Positions 1 to 9,369 of a DNA stretch of 64,000 nucleotides are shown here, piece by piece; the stretch's first letter is position 1; each line of letters begins with the position of its first letter. This DNA comes from Tilletia caries. Taxonomy: Eukaryota; Basidiomycota; Exobasidiomycetes; Tilletiales; Tilletiaceae. Under the pieces are notes generated by a model. That model saw nothing but the letters and a program-made list of their open reading frames with translations, was not told the origin of the DNA and searched no databases. Location: contig JALUTQ010000038.1 in the NCBI GenBank assembly GCA_032718865.1, positions 1,054,001-1,118,000 on the forward strand, read 5' to 3'. The position numbers were made by a program, and so were the translations under genes.

Positions 1-336
1 GATGCGGATGGGGTCGAGACAGAGCGGGGACGAGGGATCGGAGGAGGTGATCCTAACCACCGAGGGCGACCTCACAGAAGCAGGCGGGCGCGGTCTCCCC
101 TCATCGTCCAAATCCTCAGGTTCGAAATCAGACACATCGAGTGCGTCTCCTTCCTCAAGTCCGTGTCCAAGGTGGTGGCCGATGAGCTTCTTGTGGATGG
201 TGATTGTGGATGTTGCGGCGGAGAGGGAGGAGAAGATGATGGCGGTGAGGGCGACGAGGACGAGGGCGAAGATGGCGGTGCCTGACAAGGCGGGGATCGG
301 GATGGAGGCCAGGTACAGCTTGAGAAGGTCGAGCAT
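1..336 (-). CDS. N-terminal part of a membrane-anchored protein of unknown function (partial)
   Basis: The minus-strand frame starts at an ATG at 336 and runs open off the left edge of the window, giving 112 codons. Residues 1-45 contain one strongly hydrophobic stretch (around SGTAIFALVLVALTAIIF), which reads as a signal anchor or transmembrane helix. It is followed by a polar, acidic, probably cytosolic segment with the motif HKKLIGHHLGHGLEEGD. I do not recognise the family. The rest of the gene lies outside the window, so function, length and introns cannot be judged. The GC-rich third positions and the hydrophobic-then-polar pattern support a real gene over chance. Confidence 0.55.
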   Translation of the reverse strand, partial: MLDLLKLYLASIPIPALSGTAIFALVLVALTAIIFSSLSAATSTITIHKKLIGHHLGHGLEEGDALDVSDFEPEDLDDEGRPRPPASVRSPSVVRITSSDPSSPLCLDPIRI

Positions 337-923
337 GGTGAGAAATGACTATGTAGCTGGGAAGGAAGGGAGAGAAGGGGAGTCAGCATTCGCCATCACG
401 CGCCGCCGAGTAGAGCGAGCAAAGGACGCGCCGATAGGAAAGAACATACCTTTCAGTCATGCGCATACACACAAGGAAGACCCAAGCCAAAGGACGCGAT
501 CAACCTTTGGCAGCGCTTGCGATGCTTAGCTTTGGGGCCGACGGACCCTTGTCCGCTTGACTGGGAGATGCAGCAGGAGCAACAGTGAACACCTGCTTCC
601 CCTTTATACTCTCACAATCGGCGCGCTTGGATCGCTATTCCTTGCCCTTGCTTGCCGATCCCAACCGAACCGCAAGGTGCCCGGAGCGCGGGAAAAGCGG
701 TCTATCCGTTTCGGCCGTCTTGCTTGTCTGAGGGCCTCTGGGATCAGAAGCAAGGAGCGGGCGAGCCTCTCTCGATGGGGTCGAAGTTACGGCAGATGGA
801 TCACCGATGGGAGCGAGTGAGCGAGAAGAAGAAGAAGAAGAAGCAAGGCATGCCATCCATTCGCTTGCAGGCAGCAGGACCCGTGTTGCCTAACGCGCGC
901 GCCGGGGGAGGCCAAAAGCGTTC

Positions 924-933
924 CCCAATTCGG
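924..933. repeat. Left target-site duplication of the 934-1463 element
   Basis: CCCAATTCGG, identical to 1464-1473 and directly abutting the left terminal inverted repeat. Confidence 0.8.
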
Positions 934-1463
934 TAGTCTGGTCACACCAGACCGCGCTGTGCGCGGTCTGGCTCCACTTGACGAAATTTGAGTGACACCT
1001 CCCGCAAAATTTTCCTTTTGCATCCAACCAACGCACACTTCCATGCCTCACAGCACCTTTACTCATCAACCAATGTCAGAACAAAGTCATCGGCCTTGTG
1101 AGGGTTACACCCAAAGTACACAGTCCAGGTGTTGTTTTGGTATTCCGGCACTTCCCATGGTCGTAGCTGACGCTTCTGTCAACCGCATTTCTGGTCTCTT
1201 CCTTTATCTGCTACCTCAGCCCTTTTTTTCCACTCCTCTGCATAGCAACAGCCTTGCTCAGTCAGTCGAACGGAGTTTTGAGTGAGTGAGGGCCCGTGCG
1301 CGAGCCCTCTGGAAGCGCGAGATGGGCGACGAAATGAGGTAGACAACTTTGGCTCTGAGTGAGGGAGGTGCCCAATGAAATCGAGTCGAGTGGTGCCAGA
1401 CCGTCTCCACGGGATCTTGTGTCCTCTCATCACGTGCGTCGACGGTCTGGTGTGACCAGACTA
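934..1463. mobile_element. 530 bp non-autonomous inverted-repeat element (MULE-like MITE)
   Basis: The left end (starting TAGTCTGGTCACACCAGACC) and the right end are perfect inverted copies over about 21 bp. A second, imperfect inverted block follows further in (GCGGTCTGG...CACCTCCC on the left, matched on the right around 1365-1420). Each terminus can also fold on itself (TCTGG-TCACA-CCAGA). The element is flanked by the same 10 bp, CCCAATTCGG, at 924-933 and 1464-1473. A 9-11 bp target duplication with long inverted repeats is typical of Mutator-like elements. No transposase is encoded, so this is a non-autonomous copy. The perfect duplication suggests a fairly recent insertion. Confidence 0.85.
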
Positions 1464-1473
1464 CCCAATTCGG
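1464..1473. repeat. Right target-site duplication of the 934-1463 element
   Basis: CCCAATTCGG, identical to 924-933 and directly abutting the right terminal inverted repeat. Confidence 0.8.
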
Positions 1474-1840
1474 TCACCAATTCCCGATCAAGCAGCCAAA
1501 TGAATTATTCGATCACGTGGGACCCAGACTTCTATCACGAGGAGACACGGCCCACGGGCGAGGAGACACGGGAAGAGCGAGAGACAGACGGCACAGAGAC
1601 CGGAGAGCTGGAAAGTCGTGAGTGGAAGGGAAGGAAAGAGAAGAGGAGGGAGAAGGAAGAAAAGAAGGGGGAAAAAAGGGGAATCGTCCAGTTGAGTTTT
1701 GGTTGAGGAGAAGTCGAGACTCGAGAGCGTTGTTGGCCTTGGAAGGAGGAGAGCGAGAGAGAGACAGGTTTTTCGATCTTGCGCTGGGCTCTTTGTTTCC
1801 GTTTGTTTCGAGAGGGAGGTCCGCGACCGTCGAGAGCTTT

Positions 1841-4800
1841 TCACTTGCCAAACCACTTCTTCTTGCCCCCCTCCCCTCCAGCCGGCACCGGCCCAGGAGC
1901 AGGCCCACCAGGCGGAGGCGCACCCCTCCCACCCTGCTCCGGCCCACCACCACCACCACCCCTCATTTGCCCCGGCGGCCCACCATACCTCAGCACACCA
2001 GGCGGAGGGGGAGCACCACCAGGTCCAAGACCGGGAGAGTACTGCTGCGGCGGTGACCGATATCCACCCTGCCCTTGCCCCTGCCCCTGCCCCGGCCCCG
2101 GCCCCGGTGGACCCCCAGGACCGCCATACATCTGAGGAGGCCCACTCACACTCCGTCCCCCAGCACTATACCGCTTGTCCAACTCAGGCCTCTGCTGCTG
2201 CTGAAATCCAGATCCAGGTCCAGGTCCCCCTCCTCCGCCGGGTGACATCGGTCCAGACAACGGCGGCGATGCAGGTCCGCCGTACCCGTTCCTGCCCGAC
2301 CCGGGAAGAGGCGGAGACGCCGAAGGATTGTTTCCGTTCTTCTTCAAGATCGACTGGCCAGTTTCGTACGTCGGGTACGCACCCTGTCCGCCGCCCATGG
2401 CGCCCGGCGGCAGGCTCGACTTCCGATTCGGGTTCGTCTGTCCCTGTCCCGGTCCCTGTCCTGCTCCCGGCGGCAACATCGGCCTCTGCTGCTGCTGTGG
2501 ACCACCAGGAGGACCCTGATAGAAGTTCCCATTCCCACCATTCCCATTCCCAGGCCCAGGCCCGGACGCACCAAAGCTATTCCCATACCCCGACGCGCGA
2601 AAATCAGCCATACTCGCCGGCATCTGACTCATCGGCCGCTCACTCGGCGCCACACTCTGCCGATTCGCATTCGCAGCAGCAGCAGCAGCAGCAACCGCCG
2701 CCGCCCTCCGATTCGCATCCGGCAGCCCATACTGCGAGATCCGCATCTGCTCCGGTGGGGCCACGAAGTCGAACTGCCGCTTGTTCTTCTGCGTCTTCTG
2801 CGTCGTCCGCGCACGCTCGCGTTCCTTCGCGCTCCGCGCGTCGTCCCTCAACCCAGCCAGACGAGACTCCTCGTTCTCCTGCTGCTCGCGTAACATCCGT
2901 TGACGTTCGCCTTGTTGTGCCGTTTGGGATTTCTGCGGGGGAGGTGGGGGGCCGCCGGAGCTGTTCGGATTCCGTGGGAACCCGAGCCCGACGCCGTTAC
3001 TCGAGCCCAGAGCGGCCAGTCGTTGGTTCGCACGCTTGTCGCCGTGCTCTTGGGCCCGCTTGTACCACGCCTTGGACTCGGCCAGATCCTTGATCGTTCC
3101 AATGCCCATCTGTGGAGAATACCACGATGCGTTCAGTTTTAGAATAAGGGATACCAATATGCAAAACGCGAAAGTCGAAAAACTCACCTCGGTAAAGTAC
3201 CCGACCGCATATTCTGCCTTTCCAAGCCCTTGCTCGCCAGCCTTCTTCGCCCAGAGGTAGGCCTCCGTGTCAGACTGTGGCAGAATGCCCGGCGCACCGA
3301 CCAGGTACCACGCCGTCAGAGCAAAGCACGCCTCCTTATGACCCTGCTGTGCGGCTGCAGTCCCCCACAAGAGAGCGAGGCAGAGAAAGGGAAGGTCATT
3401 CAGCATCATCATCTTCCCTCTAAAAGCCAAACACCAGACTCCCATGGGGGAAAAGGTGAACACTCACCAATGTTGTACATGTGAATACTAAGCCCAGCAT
3501 CCTGCGGACATCCCATCCTCCCATACTCATAATTCACCCCCAGCTTATACGCAGACGGCGCATACCCCAACTCCGCCGCCTGCGCCAGCAACTCACAGCT
3601 ATACTCCGGATCCACAAAGAGCACATTGTCAATCCCGCGCTCGTGCAGCAGCGCAAGCTCATGCAGCGCATGTGGGAACTCGGGCGTGGCGGCCTCCGCG
3701 GACCGTTTGAGCCATTTGACGCCCTCCTTGACAGATTTCTTGCAGCCGAGCTCCCCGTTCAGCTCCGCGGTGGCGAGCCGGTACATCGCACCCGCATGTC
3801 CACCCGCATCACCAGGAGACGCCGCCTTGCGGTAGAACTGCAACGCCTTCCCCGCATCTTTCCGACATCCCCACCCCTTCTCATAACACGTGCCCGCGCG
3901 ATAGGCCGCGTCCGGATGGCCATGTTTGGCCGCGAGGACGAAGAGCGGGTACGCCCGGTCGAAGTCGTGGTTTTTACCCTTGGGCGTGCCGATGCCGTTC
4001 GCGTAGCAGTCGGCGAGGAAGTACTGCGCGTCCGCGTGGCCGCGGTCGGCGATCCGCTTCAGGAGGCCGATGGCTTCTTTGATTAACTCGTCTCGGGCGC
4101 CGCCGCTGCCGCTGTTGGCGCCCACGGGACTGGCAGACCGACTATTCGTCTTTTCTCCCGCCGCGTTCGCGCCACTGAGCCCAGCCGAGGACGACGCACT
4201 GCCCGAAGGAGTGACACCCTCCACCCCGGCGCCATCGCCGCCACCCGCAGCCATGCTCTTCGCCGCATCAATCATGAAAACCGCAAACTCATACATCAAG
4301 TTCGGGTCGTTCGTCTTCTTCGCATTGAGCCGGTACAGCTCCAACGTCTTCTCGTGACTCAGGAGCGCGGCCTGCTTGCCCGGTTGGAGATGGCGGTGGT
4401 CGAGCAGCATGCCCGCACCGTAGACGCTTCCCGCGGTGCCGCCGTAGGTCGAGTTGATCGTTGGGGCGATGGACGGGGGGCGGGTGCTGCCGGAGGGACC
4501 CATCCCGCCCATCCCGCCTCCTCCATTATTGAGGAAACCAGAGCCTGTGCCTCCATTATTGAGGAAACCAGAGCCTGTGCCTCCAGCAGAGGGAGGGAAG
4601 GAGGACATGCCACTAGACGAGCTGTTCGTGCCCGGTCCGCCAGCGATGGGCGAGATGGCGTGCGGTGTGGGGGCGGTGATACCCTGTGGAAGGAACGCAC
4701 CGGACGACTGTCGATATCCGCCCTTCTCCCCTGGAGGAGGCGCAGGACCGCCGATGCCGCGCCCGCCGCCGCCGCCGCCGCCGAGGGCAGAATCCGTCGA

Positions 4801-5847
4801 ACGATGATAAGCAGCTATCTGCTCCGCCTGAGACGTAGCTGGCCCACCCCCACCCCCACCACCGCCGCCGCCGCCGCTGCGGGCACCATTGTTCGTCGCA
4901 GAAGGAGCAGCCGTTTCCAGACCGAAGAAGGACGACCGCGAGGCCGGACGCGGCACATACTCCTCCTCGCCCATAGCCTTAGACCCACCAGGCGTGGTCC
5001 GACCTCCCCCACCCGCAGCAAGCGCCTCAGCCTCTGCCAACCCGTCCTCATCATCATCGTCCAAACCCTGCCCCTGGGCGGTCCGACGCTGGTACTCAAA
5101 CACGCTCTGACGGTTCCCACTGCCGGAGGAGTCCCCCGCTCCTCCTGGGGTACCGAATCCGAGCTGTTGATTCGCGCTGGAGAAGGACTGCGAGCTTGTT
5201 GAGGAGAGATCACCACCGCTGCCGCCGAAGAGGGCAGGTGGGCGCGGTAGAGGGTTGTTGCTGTCCGCTCCTGAATTTGCGCTGGTAGAAGCAGTCATCT
5301 GCCCCTGTCCCTGTCCCTGTCCCTGCCCTTGCTGGTCCTGAGTCTGCGCAACGCCCTGGAGGGAACCAATGGAGGAGAAGCGGGACATGCGACCTGTGCT
5401 GATGCGCTTGGCGAAGGTGCTGGACTGTGCTACGATGGGAGGCAGCTTATTCTGTCCCGCCGATGATCCCGGTCGCTCGTTTCCAGCGCCGGGACTGCGA
5501 GTCTGCTGCTGGGCGGCGCGATCGATGAGCTGGGCATGATGTTCTGAATCAGCGTCGTCGTACGAGCTATGATGGGTAGGTATCCGATGCATGCCCGGCC
5601 GTTGTTGTTGTTGTTGTTGTTCGCTCTCGTCGTCGTTTCCGGGACCGGGTACGAGAGGGGTGGCGCCAATAAAAGGATCGAGGGAGAGCTGTCCGAAGTC
5701 AGCGAATTCGAAGAGGTCCGGTGCTTGTGCTCTGGTTGGAGAGGAGGCTGCTTGTGGGAGGGGCGGTTGTTGTGAGGACGGTGGGCTTGTGGTGGTGGGG
5801 CCCCCCATCATCGAGGACGAGAACCCGCTGGAGGAGGTTGGGTCCAT
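1841..5847 (-). CDS. SKT5: Chitin synthase activator Skt5/Chs4-like Sel1-repeat protein
   Basis: Three exons on the minus strand (5847-3468, 3354-3188, 3109-1841), 1271 residues; both introns start GTGAGT. Residues 1-510 are low complexity with Gln, Gly and Ser runs. Residues about 520-880 are helical Sel1-like (TPR-related) repeats with the family hallmarks ADAQYFLADCYANGIGT, KHGHPDAAYRAGTCYEKGWG and EAYLWAKKAGEQGL. Residues 880-1271 form a disordered Pro/Gly/Gln tail ending KKKWFGK. In yeasts Skt5/Chs4 binds and activates chitin synthase III (Chs3) at the bud neck or septum, so a role in chitin deposition is inferred. The prenylated C-terminal CaaX box of budding-yeast Chs4 is absent here. 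The neighbouring deubiquitinase lies upstream on the same strand. A GACA repeat sits directly before the start codon. Confidence 0.88.
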
Positions 5848-5850
5848 CGC

Positions 5851-5891
<41 letters not shown>
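5851..5891. repeat. TGTC/GACA tetranucleotide microsatellite next to the SKT5-like start codon
   Basis: About ten copies of TGTC on the plus strand (GACA on the coding strand), ending four bases before the start codon at 5847. It lies in the 5' untranslated region of the SKT5-like gene. Confidence 0.85.
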
Positions 5892-5893
<2 letters not shown>

Positions 5894-6552
5894 GCTTCGA
5901 ATCAGGAACGAGAGAGGGGGAGAGAGAGTCAGCACTCAGCGTCTGGAGGTGAGTGAGTGTCTTCCTGCTGTCGATGTCTCCCCTCCCCCGCGAGCATCAC
6001 CCTCCTCATCGCCTCATCGCCTCATCTCGGCCCATCTCATCTCCCATCTGAACCCCCGGCCCAGACCCGAGCCCGAACCCGAACCCGAACCCGAAACAGA
6101 CACTCACCCGCGCTCTCGTTCTTTTTTGCTTGACTGCTTGCTTGCTTCAGTCTCTGCTTGCTGCGTGTCGGCTGTGTGAGAAGAACGAAGGTCGCTGCTC
6201 ACTTTCGATAGGAGGTGGCAGTGACTGTGGCACGAACCACTCACTCACTCGCAGACAGAGAACCCTGAGCATCGCCATCACGTGACCAGCCAGGCAGACT
6301 GCAGAAACGCAGAAACGCCGATGCACATGATCACCCCATGCATTGCATTGCAGATCGGGCGTCCACGACGGGTACGGGCAGCGAACGGAACGGGCAGACC
6401 ACGTATACGAAGGACGAGCTGAAGGGGACAAGGACGAAGAAAAGGAACTTGTATCTGTCTGGGATGGACGATGGAATGGATAATGTGCAAAATGCGAAAA
6501 GGAAAGCCCGCCTCCCGCCCCGCCCCGCCCCCTGCCATGAGGAAGGAGAGGC
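5892..6552. other. Intergenic region between the deubiquitinase 3' end and the SKT5-like 5' end
   Basis: No gene seen. It contains a short ACCCGA/CCCGAA repeat near 6065-6090 and a CGTGA-rich stretch near 6280. It must carry the SKT5-like promoter and the 3' end of the deubiquitinase transcript, but I recognise no specific site. Confidence 0.6.
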
Positions 6553-9002
6553 CTAGACAGCAGCAGCAGCCGAACCAACCGAGTCGTCCCGCCGGTAGAA
6601 GAGCAAGTACGCCAACCCATCATGCCGACGACGCGTCGAGCCCTTCGTCCCCGCCGCCGCACCCCCATTCAGCGACGATGCACCACCCGCCGCCGCGTTC
6701 CCAGTCGTCACAGGGATCGACCCCGGTCTCGAGGAGGACGCACCCCCGTGTCCATTCGGCAACGAAGCATGCGACTGCGCCGGCGACCCCGTCCCCGTCC
6801 CCGTCCCCGTCCCCGTCCCTCCCACCGACAACAAAGGCGTCGACGTCCCCGTCCCCGTCCCCGTCCCCGTCCCCGTCCCACCACCCCCCTGACCCTCCAC
6901 CCCCGCCGCGGCCAAACAACTGACAAACTCCACCGGCACATGATAATACACCGTATCATCAATATGGATCCACTCGCCCCCGTCCTGCCGGAGCACGTCG
7001 ACCGTATAATGCCCGCCGGTGGCATACCGTCCATGGTGATACACCACCCCGAACAACTTATACCTCATCCTGCTGCCCGCACCACCGGACCCATTGCGGC
7101 GCGTAGGCGAGAGCACCTCCTCCCCAATCTCCAACGTCGTCCCGTAGCCGACCCGCTTCATGATCTTGCCCACCCCGCCGACTTCGTCGTAGTAGAACCG
7201 CTTGAGGTGCACGACGAGCACGGGCGGACAGGTCTCCACGAACACCGTCTTGGTGCCATCGACCTTCCTTCCCCCCGGCCCCGCCAGACCACTCAGCATC
7301 TCCGGCGCAGTCAACCTGCCCAGGGCATCCTCAATCGTATGTACCTCCGCCCCATCGATCACGAGCTGCAGGGCTTGGTACGGTTCCAAGGTGGCGCTGT
7401 CTTTGGCTCCCGGGACGCGCAGGACGGAGCGAAGTTTGCCGCCGAAGATGCGCGTGATGGGCGATTCGGACGTCGAGGTCGTTCGGGTGAAGGAGGTCCG
7501 ACCCTTTTGGCCGACTTCCATCCAGCCGTCGTCTTCTTTGGCTTGGTGCGGGTCCCGGGGACGCATCACTTCCCGCTCTTCGTCTTCGTCCTCTCCCTCT
7601 CGCCCATCACCATCGCCAGTTACGCTGGAGGCTACGCTGGCCTCACTGTGCGCATACCCATTCATCCCAGTATGCCGATGCCCATTCGGCCCACCAGCGC
7701 CCTTCGCCCGAAGCGACGGTTGAGAAGAAGAAAGAGGGGGAGGATCCAACTTGGCCTCCCAGCGACCCATCGCCGACAAGAGCTCCTCATGGAGCGTATC
7801 CAGAAAGAATCCGAGAAACTCCTCAGCGTCCTCCTGATGTCCGTGCTTGAGCATGGCCTCGAAGCGGCGGTTGTGGCGCATGGCATTGTAGATGAGCTCC
7901 GGCAGGAGGGCGTCGTCTGTGAGCGCGGGTACGGCCGATGGCAGGACGGGGTGGAATTCGCGTAGGAATTGGACCCTATTGTAACGAGAGAGGCGAATCA
8001 GTTCGTGTTTGTCAGATGGCAAGGGGGAATATACGCACACTGCCTCTACGAGTGGATTCCTGTTTGCGAGGTCCTGGGGTATACTCTGTCCGATGAGGGT
8101 GAACAGGTTGAAGAAGGGCGCACAATATACAAGCACTTGCAGGATCTGCACATCAAAGCAAGAAGATCAGCCTGGACCCATTCCCACAACAGAAGGGTGT
8201 TACAAGAGGGAGGGAGTGGAGAGAAACGCACGGCATTGGCAAAGCACATATTGCCCTGGTTGATCAAGCCGCGCGGATGGGTAAGGGGCGCATGGAACGT
8301 CGTACCCGCCTCGTCGAGCCTGGCGCGGAAGGATTTACGAGTAGGCGTTCGCGTGGTGGTAGCTGTGGCGGCGGCGGAGCGTAGGAGGGAGGGGGACGAA
8401 GGGGAGGAGGAAGAGGGGGAGGTGGCTGATGAAGAAGCTGTTCTCCCGCCTCCTGCTGCGGTTGATGCTGCGGTTGATGCTTGTTTTCCGGCTGCGCGCT
8501 GTGCCCATGTGAGGGGTGGACCTGACCATGCTGGTGCCTTTGCGTTTTGGAGAGTGGTAGGAGAAGTAGGGGCTGGAGCGGGGGCAGGAGGAGCGGAGGA
8601 TGGTTGTGGTGCTACTCTCTGTGGCTGTGTGAGTCGATGTGCGACCTGCTGAGCTCGGTGTAGCTGTTCTGGAGTGAACTCGAGTAGGAGCGGGTGTGCA
8701 GCGAGTGGGCTGGATACGAAGGGGTGAGCGAGGGCGGGGGTGGGTGGTGTGCTATATGCGATGCCTTGGTTCTTCTGCGCGATGTCTGTAGAGAGGAGCT
8801 GTGATGGCTGCGGGAGGGAGGCTGCTATGGAGCGTGCGTGTGAGATTGAGAGTGCTGTTCTTCTTGCTTTGCTCTTCCTCCTTGTTGATGCTGATGGTGC
8901 TGCTGCTGATGGTGGGATGGAGAAGGGTGGGTGCTGTGGCGCTGTTGATGGTCCTGCCTGTGGGTAGAGGAAGCCTTCTGATGGTGATGGTGAGGTGGCC
9001 AT
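6553..9002 (-). CDS. UBP3: Ubiquitin carboxyl-terminal hydrolase, Ubp3/USP10 type
   Basis: Three exons (9002-8232, 8145-8039, 7975-6553), 766 residues. I start at ATG 9002 (MATSPSPSEG), which has a good context (AACATGG); an in-frame ATG at 9197 would add 65 low-complexity residues. Residues 1-240 are disordered and include WSGPPLTWAQRAAGK, reminiscent of USP10 proteins. The catalytic Cys box is GLINQGNMCFANA (Cys253), QEDAEEFLGFFLDTLHEEL follows, and the His/Asp box is YHHGRYATGGHYTVDV (about residue 610) with WIHIDDT. It ends LAYLLFYRR. The enzyme should remove ubiquitin from substrates; in yeast Ubp3 works with Bre5 in ER-Golgi transport and ribophagy. A Gly-Thr repeat encoded by a hexanucleotide repeat interrupts the end of the catalytic domain. 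Confidence 0.87.
6779..6880. repeat. In-frame GTCCCC hexanucleotide repeats inside the deubiquitinase gene
   Basis: Two blocks of tandem GTCCCC units (about 6788-6818 and 6848-6878), which encode Gly-Thr dipeptides on the minus strand. Unit number is likely variable between strains (inference). Confidence 0.8.
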
Positions 9003-9369
9003 GTTCGCTGAGGGGGCCAGAGCCGCTGACTGGGTGCGTGTGTGAGTGAAGCGTGAGTGGGTCGTGTGTGTGGTGCTCGCTGTCAAGAAGCCTGCTGGCT
9101 GCTGCTGATGAGCTGAGCGAGCGAGCGAGTGCGGGATCTTTTGCTGGGGGAGTGTTTCTCGGCCGAGAGAGCGAGAGACGATCACGTGACTGGCCACCTC
9201 AGCCGACCGCCCAGCAGTGACCAGTGACCAGTGAGTGACCAGTGACTGTGAGCACCTTCAGCTTCGAATGAATCTTCGCATGTCGCTGTTTCTTGAGCTC
9301 AAGCCGCGACATCTCGATCTCGACACCGGCCAGCATTCACTTGATTCACTCGTTCTGTGATCCATACAT
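9003..9369. promoter_or_regulatory. Shared divergent promoter region of the deubiquitinase and R3H-SUZ genes
   Basis: A 367 bp gap between two start codons that point away from each other, so promoters of both genes must lie here. It contains repeated GACCAGTGA units (about 9215-9250) and one CACGTGAC E-box-like site at about 9183. No TATA box stands out. Confidence 0.5.

Larger units (their letters stand above)
337..1840. other. Gene-free stretch carrying one small transposable element
   Basis: No convincing gene on either strand. It holds the probable 5' region of the partial membrane protein gene (337-600), an AAG microsatellite near 825-845, the inverted-repeat element at 934-1463, and a purine-rich tract (1560-1690) that is probably 3' flanking DNA of the SKT5-like gene. 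Confidence 0.7.

Noticed and set aside
1699..3093. A 464-codon plus-strand frame rich in His, Ser and Pro
   Set aside because: It is the antisense of the SKT5 C-terminal tail; composition follows from the repeats on the other strand, and the minus strand has conserved Sel1 repeats and splice sites.
6622..7965. A 447-codon plus-strand frame rich in Arg and Pro
   Set aside because: It lies antisense to the deubiquitinase catalytic domain and shows no domain of its own.
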